DNA of 64,000 bases from NCBI RefSeq assembly GCF_900110575.1, contig NZ_FOEF01000013.1:186001-250000 (forward strand), in the 5' to 3' direction. Position numbers and translations under genes: made by a program. The notes beneath the pieces are model-generated. The model did no database searches, was not told where the DNA came from, and worked only from the letters and a program-made list of their open reading frames with translations. This DNA comes from Amycolatopsis saalfeldensis. Lineage in GTDB: Bacteria > Actinomycetota > Actinomycetes > Mycobacteriales > Pseudonocardiaceae. Below, in pieces: positions 34,000-41,154 of this stretch; the first letter of the stretch is position 1, and every line of letters starts with the position of its first letter.

Positions 34000-34642
34000 C
34001 GCTCAGCTCCAGGACCCGGGCGCGGGGGTTGACGTGCCCCAGATCGTGGTTGAACTCAGCGACGTCGAAGTCCACGTACGGCAGCAGGTCGATCTTGTTG
34101 AGCAGCACCAGATCCGTCGACGCGAACATGTGCGGGTACTTCAGCGGCTTGCCCGGCCCCTCGGTGACGGACAGGATCACCACCCGCGCGGCCTCGCCGA
34201 GGTCGAACAGCGCCGGGCAGACCAGGTTGCCGACGTTCTCCACGAACAGCACCGACCCGGGCACGACGGCGAGCGTGTCGAGCGCGTTGTCCAGCATCGT
34301 CGCGTCGAGGTGGCAGCCGGCGCCGGTGTTGATCTGCACGACGGGCGCGCCGGTCGCCTTGATCCGCGACGCGTCCAGCTGCGTCTCCTGGTCGCCCTCC
34401 ACCACCGCGAACGGAAGTTCGTCGCCCAGCGCGCGCACGGTGTGTTCCAGCAGCGTGGTCTTCCCGGCGCCGGGTGAGCTCATCAGGTTGATCGCGAACA
34501 CGTCCTGGTCACGCAGCCGTTGCCGGGTGTGCCCGGCGAGGTGGTCGTTCTTCGCCAGCACATCCTGTTCCAGCACCACGGTGTGGCTGTGCCCCTCGTG
34601 GTGGACGACCGCGTCGTCCGAACAGCCGCAGGTTTCGCACAT
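33923..34642 (-). CDS. hypB: Hydrogenase nickel-incorporation GTPase HypB
   Basis: The protein has 239 residues. The N-terminal CETCGC metal motif is followed by a short His-containing stretch (HHEGHSH). The SIMIBI GTPase shows a P-loop SSPGAGKTT (K61), GAGCHLD with a metal-site Cys/His, and the guanine-specificity motif LNKIDLL. HypB delivers nickel with HypA. ATG 34642 lies 1 nt past the hypA stop and is the family-correct N-terminus. It is the last gene of the operon, and its final 77 nt overlap the 3' end of hypF on the other strand. Confidence 0.96.
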   Translation of the reverse strand: MCETCGCSDDAVVHHEGHSHTVVLEQDVLAKNDHLAGHTRQRLRDQDVFAINLMSSPGAGKTTLLEHTVRALGDELPFAVVEGDQETQLDASRIKATGAPVVQINTGAGCHLDATMLDNALDTLAVVPGSVLFVENVGNLVCPALFDLGEAARVVILSVTEGPGKPLKYPHMFASTDLVLLNKIDLLPYVDFDVAEFNHDLGHVNPRARVLELSATRGDGLDSWYSWLRARLPLRPALS

Positions 34643-34643
34643 G

Positions 34644-34973
34644 TCAGGCCACCTCCACGGACTTGATGCGCAGCTGGCGCCCGGCCAGCACTTCGACGTT
34701 CGCGCTGCCGCAGGGGCAGAGCAGGATCGGGTAGTCGATGCCGAACTCACAGCCGCAGTCCCGGCACGCGGCGCGGCCCGGCGGCTCGTCGATCTCCAGT
34801 GCCGCGCCCTCCAGCGCCGTTCCCGTGCAGAGCACGTCGAAGCAGAAGCGGACGCTGTCCGGCACCACGCCGGACAGCCGCCCGATTTCCAGCCGCACGC
34901 TCCGCACCGCGACGTCGCCGAGCCGCGAGACGACGGCGTCGACAACGCTCTGGGTGATCGACATCTCGTGCAT
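34644..34973 (-). CDS. hypA: Hydrogenase nickel metallochaperone HypA
   Basis: The protein has 109 residues. It begins MHEMSITQSV, so the nickel ligand H2 and adjacent E3 are present. The zinc site has C70, C73 (and C75) in CRDCGC but the second half reads CPCGS (C86, C88) instead of the usual CxxC, one residue short. C75 could substitute as a ligand. The gene starts directly after the hypE stop and ends 1 nt before hypB, as expected for the hypE-A-B segment of the operon. Confidence 0.94.
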   Translation of the reverse strand: MHEMSITQSVVDAVVSRLGDVAVRSVRLEIGRLSGVVPDSVRFCFDVLCTGTALEGAALEIDEPPGRAACRDCGCEFGIDYPILLCPCGSANVEVLAGRQLRIKSVEVA

Positions 34974-36050
34974 CTAGCAGATCCTCGGCAGCGGATCGCC
35001 CACCAGCATGTCGACGATCCGCGTGCCGCCGAACGCGGTGTTCAGCAGCACCAGCCCCGGCGGGTCGTCGGCGACCCGGCCGATCACCGCCGCGTCCGCG
35101 CCCAAGGGGTGCGAACGCAGCGCCGCCAACGCGTCCGAGGCCTGGGCACCGTCGACGATGACCACGATCCGGCCCTCGCACGCGACGTACAGCGGGTCGA
35201 TGCCGAGCAGCTCCGACGCGCCCCGGACCTCCTCGCGGACCGGGATCGCGTTCTCGTCGATCACCACCGCGACCTCCGCCGAGCGAGCCACCTCGTTGAG
35301 GATCGTCGCGACGCCGCCACGGGTCGCGTCGCGCATCGCGCGCACGCCCGGCACCGACGCCAGCAGCCCGGCCACCAGTTCGTGCACCGGCGCGGTGTCC
35401 GACTCCAGGTCGGCGTCGATGTCCAGCTCACCGCGCGCCAGCATGATGGTGACGCCGTGGTCGCCGATCGGGCCGGAGACCAGCACCGCGTCGCCCGGCT
35501 TCACCGTGGCGACGCCGAGCCCGGACCGGATGGACACGCCGACGCCGGCGGTGTTGATGTACACGCCGTCGGCCTTCCCGCGCTGCACCACCTTCGTGTC
35601 GCCGGTGACGATCTGCACGTCCGCCGCCAGCGCCGCCGACCTCATCGATTCGACGATCTTCAGCAGGTCCTCGACGGGGAAGCCCTCTTCGAGGATGAAG
35701 CCCGCCGTCAGGTACAGCGGCCGCGCGCCGGAGACGGCGAGGTCGTTCACCGTGCCGTTCACGGCCAGGTCGCCGATGTCGCCGCCGGGGAAGAACAGCG
35801 GTGACACCACGTACGAATCCGTGGTCAGCGACAGCTTCGCCCCGCCGATGGTGAGCGCGGCGGCGTCCTCCATCGGCTCCAGCAGCGGGTTGCGGAACGC
35901 GTCGAGGAACACCGCCTCGATCAACGTGTGCGTCGCCTTGCCACCGGAGCCGTGTGACAACGTGATGCGCTCCTCGCGGACCTTCGCACGCCGTCGCCGG
36001 GCACGCTCGATCCGGTCGAGCACCTGCTGTTCCCGCTCGGTCGTGGTCAT
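34974..36050 (-). CDS. hypE: Hydrogenase maturation protein HypE (thiocarbamate dehydratase)
   Basis: The protein has 358 residues of the AIR-synthase/PurM fold with SHGSGGKATHTLI, DDP-type ATP-binding residues further on, and MRDATRGGVATILNEVA. The chain ends PRIC, so the C-terminal Cys that is carbamoylated by HypF and dehydrated to thiocyanate is intact (C358). The N-terminal 28 residues before the conserved start are basic and longer than usual. The start overlaps the hypD stop by 4 nt, and its TAG is followed at once by hypA. Confidence 0.96.
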   Translation of the reverse strand: MTTTEREQQVLDRIERARRRRAKVREERITLSHGSGGKATHTLIEAVFLDAFRNPLLEPMEDAAALTIGGAKLSLTTDSYVVSPLFFPGGDIGDLAVNGTVNDLAVSGARPLYLTAGFILEEGFPVEDLLKIVESMRSAALAADVQIVTGDTKVVQRGKADGVYINTAGVGVSIRSGLGVATVKPGDAVLVSGPIGDHGVTIMLARGELDIDADLESDTAPVHELVAGLLASVPGVRAMRDATRGGVATILNEVARSAEVAVVIDENAIPVREEVRGASELLGIDPLYVACEGRIVVIVDGAQASDALAALRSHPLGADAAVIGRVADDPPGLVLLNTAFGGTRIVDMLVGDPLPRIC

Positions 36051-37174
36051 ACCTGGCTCGCCTCCCGCACCCGCTTACGGCTGAACCGCCCGAAGTTGTA
36101 GTACGCGGCGCAGGCGCCCTCCGGCGAGACCATGCAGGTGCCGATCGGCGTCTCCGGGGTGCACGCGGTGCCGAAAACCTTGCACTCCCACGGTTTCAGC
36201 ACGCCCTTGAGCACTTCGCCGCACTGGCACGCCTTGGGGTCGGCGACCCGGATGCCGGGCACCTCGAAGATCCGCTCGGCGTCGAAGGCCGCGTACTTCT
36301 CGCGCACCCGCATCGCCGAGTGCGTGATGAAGCCGAGTCCACGCCATTCGAAGTACGGCCGGAGCTCCATCACCTCGTTGATCGCCTTGAGCGCCACCAG
36401 GTTCCCGTCCCAGGGCACCACGCGCGAGTACTGGTTCTCGACTTCGGAGCGACCTTCGGACAGCTGCACCATCAGCATGTAGATGGACTGCAGGATGTCC
36501 AGCGGCTCGAACCCGGCCACCACCACGGGCTTGCCGTAGTCGCGCGCGATGAACTCGTACGGCCGGCAGCCGATCACCGTGGACACGTGGCCCGGGCCGA
36601 TGAAGCCGTCGAGCCGCAGGTCGGGGGAGTCGAGGATGGCCTTGATCGCCGGGATGATGGTCACGTGGTTGGCGAACACGGAGAAGTTCTCCAGGCCTTC
36701 GGAGGCCGCGCGCAGCAGCGTCATCGCGGTGGACGGGGTGGTCGTCTCGAACCCGATGGCCATGAACACCACCCGCAGGTCCGGGTTCTGCCGCGCGATC
36801 TTCAGCGAGTCCAGCGGCGAGTAGACCATCCGGATATTGGTGCCCTCGGCGTTGGAGTCGAAGAAGTTCCCGCCGGAGCCGGGCACCCGCATCATGTCGC
36901 CGAACGAGGTCATCAGCACCCCGGGCTGGCGGGCGATGTGGATGGCGTCGTCGATCCGGCCCATCGGGATCACGCACACCGGGCAGCCCGGGCCGTGCAC
37001 CAGCTGCACGCTCTCGGGCAGGTAGTCCTCCAGGCCGTGTTTGTAGATGGTGTGCGTGTGCCCGCCGCACACCTCCATGAACTTGTACACGCGCCCCGGT
37101 TCGCACAGCGCGGTGATCTTCGCGGACAGCGCGCGCGCCTTGTCCGCGTCCCGGAACTCGTCGACGAAACGCAT
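36047..37174 (-). CDS. hypD: Hydrogenase Fe(CN)2CO assembly protein HypD
   Basis: The protein has 375 residues. The HypD motifs are complete: MEVCGGHTHTIYKHG, HGPGCPVCVIP, GFETTTPSTA and the C-terminal [4Fe-4S] cysteine region (CQCGEVL, WECKVFG, CTPETPIGTC). HypD with HypC holds the iron while cyanide and CO ligands are attached. It sits between hypC (10 nt upstream) and hypE (4-nt overlap), the standard hypCDE order. Confidence 0.97.
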   Translation of the reverse strand: MRFVDEFRDADKARALSAKITALCEPGRVYKFMEVCGGHTHTIYKHGLEDYLPESVQLVHGPGCPVCVIPMGRIDDAIHIARQPGVLMTSFGDMMRVPGSGGNFFDSNAEGTNIRMVYSPLDSLKIARQNPDLRVVFMAIGFETTTPSTAMTLLRAASEGLENFSVFANHVTIIPAIKAILDSPDLRLDGFIGPGHVSTVIGCRPYEFIARDYGKPVVVAGFEPLDILQSIYMLMVQLSEGRSEVENQYSRVVPWDGNLVALKAINEVMELRPYFEWRGLGFITHSAMRVREKYAAFDAERIFEVPGIRVADPKACQCGEVLKGVLKPWECKVFGTACTPETPIGTCMVSPEGACAAYYNFGRFSRKRVREASQV

Positions 37175-37184
37175 CAGCTGGCTC

Positions 37185-37457
37185 CTATTCGATCCGCGAT
37201 TCGAGCAAGGCGGCGATCTCGTCCTCGTAGGCCTTCCCGATGCTCTCGAGGAACTCCATGGCCGCGGCGGCCTCGGCCTCGTCTATTTTGGACAGTGCGA
37301 AGCCGACGTGGATGAGGATCCACTCGCCCGGCACCGGCGGGTCGTCGGTGAGCAGGCCGATGTTGATCGTCCGCTTCACCCCACTGACCGAGACTTTCGC
37401 GAGGTCCGGCCGCTCCTCGCTGATCTCGATGATCTCGCCCGGAATCCCGAGGCACAC
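37185..37457 (-). CDS. hypC: Hydrogenase assembly chaperone HypC
   Basis: The protein has 90 residues and begins MCLGIPGEIIEI with the essential N-terminal Cys2 that contacts HypD and the hydrogenase precursor. It keeps a small beta-barrel core (LAKVSVSGVKRTINIG, then ILIHVGFALSKID) and a C-terminal helix. GTG is used as start at 37457, placed 2 nt beyond the stop of the 35-residue membrane protein gene. A second HypC-like gene, longer at its N-terminus, lies near the operon head at 44717. Confidence 0.96.
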   Translation of the reverse strand: MCLGIPGEIIEISEERPDLAKVSVSGVKRTINIGLLTDDPPVPGEWILIHVGFALSKIDEAEAAAAMEFLESIGKAYEDEIAALLESRIE

Positions 37458-37459
37458 GG

Positions 37460-37567
37460 CTACATCCGGCTCATCTCGAGGTACCGCCGGACGTCCGGTT
37501 CGACCAGCCGGGCGAACCAGGCCGCCCCGCCCACCAGCACGAGCAACAGCAGGAATCGCTTGAACAT
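37460..37567 (-). CDS. 35-residue single-helix membrane protein of the hydrogenase operon (DUF6893-like)
   Basis: The 35 residues start MFKRFLLLLVLVGGAAWFAR and continue to a short charged tail ending RRYLEMSRM. One helix (about 4-19) should cross the membrane with the tail on one face. The pattern of a tiny hydrophobic start followed by PDVRRYLExxxM matches the DUF6893 small proteins that recur in actinobacterial hydrogenase operons. The function is unknown. It fits exactly between the protease gene (1 nt away) and hypC (2 nt away), with AGGTCTGAC upstream, so it is translated as part of the operon. Confidence 0.8.
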   Translation of the reverse strand: MFKRFLLLLVLVGGAAWFARLVEPDVRRYLEMSRM

Positions 37568-37568
37568 G

Positions 37569-38066
37569 TCAGACCTCCGTCTTCTGTCCGTCCGGCAGCC
37601 GTGAGGCGGTGCCCCACGCCAGTTCCGCCACCGCGCGCACCGCCGCCGGCACGGCCGCCTGTACTTCCTCGGAGAGCCCGATGCCGGGCTCCACGTTCCC
37701 CGGCTCGCAGCCGACGATCAGCACTCGCCCGGCGTCGCCGCCGAGCAGCCGCAGCAGCCGGAACACGGCCTCGGGCTGCATTCCGTGCGCGTCGATCGAC
37801 GGCGCCTTCGCCAGGTCGTCCAGGTCCGCTTCGATCAGCGACAACGTGCCGGGCGGCTGGCCGTGCGGCGTCGCGTCGAGCAGGATCGTGGTGTCGTAGC
37901 CGCCGAGCAGGTCGTAGGCCAGGTGCATGCCGGCGATGCCGTAGTCGGCGATCTGCACCCAGTCCGGCAGCTCGGCCTGCTCCAGCCGGGTGATCACCTC
38001 GACGCCGAACCCGTCGTCGCCGAGGAAGATGTTGCCGATGCCGGCCACCAGCACGCGAGGTCTCAT
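37569..38066 (-). CDS. Hydrogenase maturation endopeptidase (HupD/HybD family)
   Basis: The protein has 165 residues. The start VLVAGIGNIFLGDDGFGVEV is the family signature. Nickel-site residues by position are D17 (usually Glu or Asp), D64 in LLDATPHG and H94 in IDAHGMQP. It removes the C-terminal tail of the large subunit after nickel insertion, here predicted to be 23 residues. The start ATG 38066 overlaps the upstream gene stop by 4 nt. Confidence 0.94.
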   Translation of the reverse strand: MRPRVLVAGIGNIFLGDDGFGVEVITRLEQAELPDWVQIADYGIAGMHLAYDLLGGYDTTILLDATPHGQPPGTLSLIEADLDDLAKAPSIDAHGMQPEAVFRLLRLLGGDAGRVLIVGCEPGNVEPGIGLSEEVQAAVPAAVRAVAELAWGTASRLPDGQKTEV

Positions 38067-39379
38067 AACGGCTCCAGCTCGTCGGGGGAGAAGTAGCGGA
38101 ACCGGCCGTGCGCGTTCTGCAGTTCCGCGGCGGGGTCGGAGTCCACGGTCACGGCCACGTGCGTCGATCCGTCCACATCGGACAGCACGGCGCGCACGGT
38201 GGCGGCCAAACCGGTGAGGAACATGTCCTGGGCGTCGGTGCCGTGCAGGTTCGGCCGGAGCCGCACGCGTGAGCCGGCCGCGACGCGCGCGCCCGCGACC
38301 ACCACGCTGTCGGTCTCCGGCGAGACGGACGCGTCCGCCCCCGGGTCCCACCACGGAACTACCGGATCTGGCCGCGGCTCCCCGGTCACCGAACGCAGGT
38401 AGCGGACGGTGCCGTGCAGCCGGTCGAGCAGCTCCTGCGGCATCTCGTCGACCCGGTCGACGATCGACGCCGCCCGCGGGTCGGTGGCCCTGGCCTCGCG
38501 TTTCTCCTCGTCGGTGAGGGTCATCGTGCGCAGGGTGAGGATTTCGTCGATCTCGGTGCCGTCGAACAGCTCGCCCGCGCTCTCGGCGGCGATCGCCGGG
38601 TCGTCGTACAGGATGATCGGCGACGCGAGCATCACCGGGCTCTGGGTGGTGCTCCCGATCAGGACCGGCCAGACGCGCTCGTTCACGCAGGACTCGACGG
38701 CCGGCTTCGCCCACTCCGGCGGGTCGAGCATCGAGAGGAAGTGCCCGGAGTCGACCGAGAGGATCAGGTGCGCGGCCAGCAGCGCGTGCCGCAGCGCCGT
38801 CTCCCGGGTCGGGTCCGCGGCGGTCCACGGGCTGGTGTTGCGCAGGTCGAGCCGCAGCCGGGCGCCGCCGAACGGGCCGTCGAGCGAGTCGAGCCGAGCG
38901 GTCAGCACCCCGCTCAGCTCCTGCGAACGCCGGACGAGCGAGCAGCCGTCGCCGACGTCCTCGGGCTCCTCCCCGCCCGGCACGGCGAACGGCGTCTCGA
39001 CGGGTTGCGCGAGCAATTCGGCCGCGGGCAGCACGAAGTCGATCTCGCGCTCCACGGCCTCGTCCCAGGTCGTGTACTCGGTGCCGGCGGCGGTCATCGC
39101 CGGGACGAACTCCTCGCCGTCGTGCGCCAATCGTTGCTGCGCCTGAAGAAACCGCAGCTTGATGTGCAAAACCGTGTGCGAGCGCGGTTCCAGCAGGCAC
39201 TCCGTGTGCGAAGTCGCGTACTCGCCGCGCGCGTCGTCGGCGTAAGAGGGCGGCATCAGCACACCCCACTGCCAGCGGACGCGGTTCTTGCCCGCCGACG
39301 CGCGGTACGGGTAGAGCAGGTAGCCCTCGTACAGCACCGCGTCGCCGACCGCGCGGGCCTGGTCCCCGACGGCGGTCAC
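38063..39379 (-). CDS. Unrecognised 438-residue protein conserved in position within the hydrogenase operon
   Basis: The protein has 438 residues, with no signal peptide, membrane helix or metal-binding cluster. It opens with AVLYEGYLLYPYRASAGKNR and RWQWGVLMPPSY. The mid region contains RLDLRNTSPW and SVDSGHFLSMLDPP. The C-terminal part contains GARVAAGSRVRLRPNLHG, a beta-rich stretch. I know no function for it. It is co-translated with DUF6084 (4-nt overlap upstream) and the protease (4-nt overlap downstream), so it is very likely an accessory or maturation factor of this hydrogenase class. The start is GTG 39379. Confidence 0.85.
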   Translation of the reverse strand: MTAVGDQARAVGDAVLYEGYLLYPYRASAGKNRVRWQWGVLMPPSYADDARGEYATSHTECLLEPRSHTVLHIKLRFLQAQQRLAHDGEEFVPAMTAAGTEYTTWDEAVEREIDFVLPAAELLAQPVETPFAVPGGEEPEDVGDGCSLVRRSQELSGVLTARLDSLDGPFGGARLRLDLRNTSPWTAADPTRETALRHALLAAHLILSVDSGHFLSMLDPPEWAKPAVESCVNERVWPVLIGSTTQSPVMLASPIILYDDPAIAAESAGELFDGTEIDEILTLRTMTLTDEEKREARATDPRAASIVDRVDEMPQELLDRLHGTVRYLRSVTGEPRPDPVVPWWDPGADASVSPETDSVVVAGARVAAGSRVRLRPNLHGTDAQDMFLTGLAATVRAVLSDVDGSTHVAVTVDSDPAAELQNAHGRFRYFSPDELEPL

Positions 39380-40014
39380 GGCGGATCACCGGCCGAGCCG
39401 AGCAGCTTCTCCATCGCCGCGTCCCAGGTCGGGATCGCGTGGCGCGCCTTGTACTTCAGCAGCTCGTCGATGGTGTCCCGGTGCAGCTTGAGCCAGGCGA
39501 CGTGCGGGAAGTACCGATCCATCAGCCCGTCCCACGCGGTGATCGGCATCCGGACCTCGGCCTCGACGTGCCACGGCACCGGCTCGACCCAGAACCCGGG
39601 GCCGCCCTTGCCGAACACGGTGCCGCTGAACAGCAGCGCGAGCGGGACGACCCCGTCGGCCAGCGCGTGGAAGTACTTGCCCGCGGCCACTTCCAGGTCG
39701 TAGCTGCACGGCACCTCGAGCACGAACTCGGTGGTGCCGGTGAACCCCGGCACCACCGCGGAGACGGCGGCGAACTGGAACGGCTTCAGCGTCTCGCCCC
39801 AGCGCGAAGGGTCGCCGAACAGATCGGTCAGCAGCTCGGACTCCCCGTCGGAGTACCGCCGCCGCTGCGGCTCGATCCGCAGCTGCACCCGCAGCACCAG
39901 TGCGTACACCGGTTGTGCGGTCAGCTCGGTGACCCGCAGCGTGAACGCCAGCGTGGGCGAGGCCGCATACTTCAGGGGCTGCACGTCGATGCAGTCGAAG
40001 GTGAGTTCAGCCAT
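39376..40014 (-). CDS. DUF6084-like hydrogenase operon protein
   Basis: The protein has 212 residues and is beta-rich with no membrane segment. Sequence features include ELTFDCIDVQPLKYAASPTL, RIEPQRRRYSDGE and VPCSYDLEVAAGKYFHAL. I recognise it as the DUF6084 group, known to me only from actinobacterial NiFe hydrogenase clusters. The biochemical role is unknown. It overlaps DUF5947 by 8 nt on one side and the 438-residue protein by 4 nt on the other, so it is expressed with the structural genes. Confidence 0.8.
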   Translation of the reverse strand: MAELTFDCIDVQPLKYAASPTLAFTLRVTELTAQPVYALVLRVQLRIEPQRRRYSDGESELLTDLFGDPSRWGETLKPFQFAAVSAVVPGFTGTTEFVLEVPCSYDLEVAAGKYFHALADGVVPLALLFSGTVFGKGGPGFWVEPVPWHVEAEVRMPITAWDGLMDRYFPHVAWLKLHRDTIDELLKYKARHAIPTWDAAMEKLLGSAGDPP

Positions 40015-40624
40015 CGGCCACGACCTCGCTGCGTTCGCGCAGGTCCGCGAAGAACCCGTCGATCGCCTCGTGGGCCGCGCCGCCGCCGTCGAAGCCGCGC
40101 CAGTGCAGCCGGACCAGGCCGACCAGCTCGTAACAGGCGTCGATCGGCACCAGGAAGCACTCGTAGCCGAAGTCGTGCTTGCTGATCAGCAGCGCCTCGA
40201 CGTCGGGCGCGATCGAGGCGAACGCCGGTTGCGTGGCGAGCAATTCGGTCCAGGTGTCCAGTGGCAGCAAGGATTCCGTCGCGCCGGCCGGGCTCGGGTA
40301 GAACGCGACGGTGCGCTCCTGCACCGAGTTGTGGAACAGGAACGCCATCCGCACCGGCACCCCCGCCGACTCCCACAGCGCCGAGCCCGCCGGGAAGCGC
40401 GGCGCGTGCAGGTACCGCGTCGGCACCGCGCGGTGCCGCTTGCCGCCCGCGCCGGTGTGCGTGAACAGCAGGTAGCAGCCCCGGCAGGTGCACATGATCG
40501 CCCGCGACTCCAGGTCGATCACGTGCCCGTGGCCGGCCCCGACCGGTTCCGTGCACAGCTCGCACCGCTCGCCGGGCGCGGGCCGCACGGCGGGCTGGAG
40601 GAACCGGCGCAGGCCGCCCGTCAT
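40007..40624 (-). CDS. DUF5947-like cysteine-rich hydrogenase operon protein
   Basis: The protein has 205 residues. The N-terminal third carries RCELCTEP and IMCTCRGCYLLF, a CxxC plus CxCxxC set able to bind zinc or an Fe-S cluster in a rubredoxin/zinc-ribbon manner. The rest is an alpha/beta domain ending in an acidic helix. It matches the DUF5947 group of hydrogenase-linked proteins. It might act in electron transfer or cofactor handling, which is inference. ATG 40624 overlaps the NifU-like stop by 4 nt and begins just before the Cys motif; longer upstream reading is antisense-like filler. Confidence 0.8.
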   Translation of the reverse strand: MTGGLRRFLQPAVRPAPGERCELCTEPVGAGHGHVIDLESRAIMCTCRGCYLLFTHTGAGGKRHRAVPTRYLHAPRFPAGSALWESAGVPVRMAFLFHNSVQERTVAFYPSPAGATESLLPLDTWTELLATQPAFASIAPDVEALLISKHDFGYECFLVPIDACYELVGLVRLHWRGFDGGGAAHEAIDGFFADLRERSEVVADG

Positions 40625-41154
40625 GCCTGCTCCACCGGGACCGGGCACTCCAGCGCTTCGAGCGGCAGCAGCGGCCGTCCACCAGGGCCGGTCGGCTCGG
40701 GCACCACGCCCTCGACGACCACGTCGGAGATCTCCGGCGCCGCCTCGCGGACCACCCGCTCGATGGCGTACTTCGCCGTGACGGTCGAGGACGGGCAGCC
40801 GTCGCACGTCCCCATCAGCTGCAGCTGGAGCACGCCCTCGCCGGTGATGCCGACGATGTCGACGTCACCGGCGTGCGAGCCGAGGTACGGCCGCACCTTG
40901 TCGAGCGCTTCGGTGACGCGCTCCAGCGTCGTCTTCGGGTGCAGGTCGTGCAGGACCAGCAGGCCGGCGATGTGCTCGTCTTCGGCGAACTTCGCGACCA
41001 GCTGCGGCCCGGCCGCGTCGACGATCCGGGCCAGCCCCTCGCCGTAGAACTCCAGCAGGGTGTGGACCAGGTCCTCGGCGACCTCCGCGTCCTCGCCGGA
41101 GAGCTCGCCGAGCAACCGGTCGATGCGCTCGCCGACCTGCCCGACGTCGGTCAT
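40621..41154 (-). CDS. NifU-like C-terminal domain protein (Fe-S scaffold) in the hydrogenase operon
   Basis: The protein has 177 residues. Residues 75-155 are a NifU_N/Nfu-type domain with GTCDGCPSSTVT (C117, C120), the CxxC that holds a transferable [4Fe-4S] cluster. An N-terminal helical region of 70 residues precedes it. It is likely to supply or repair Fe-S clusters of the small subunit, or act as an electron partner. The ATG at 41154 overlaps the stop of the large subunit gene by 1 nt, so the pair is translationally coupled. Confidence 0.88.
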   Translation of the reverse strand: MTDVGQVGERIDRLLGELSGEDAEVAEDLVHTLLEFYGEGLARIVDAAGPQLVAKFAEDEHIAGLLVLHDLHPKTTLERVTEALDKVRPYLGSHAGDVDIVGITGEGVLQLQLMGTCDGCPSSTVTAKYAIERVVREAAPEISDVVVEGVVPEPTGPGGRPLLPLEALECPVPVEQA

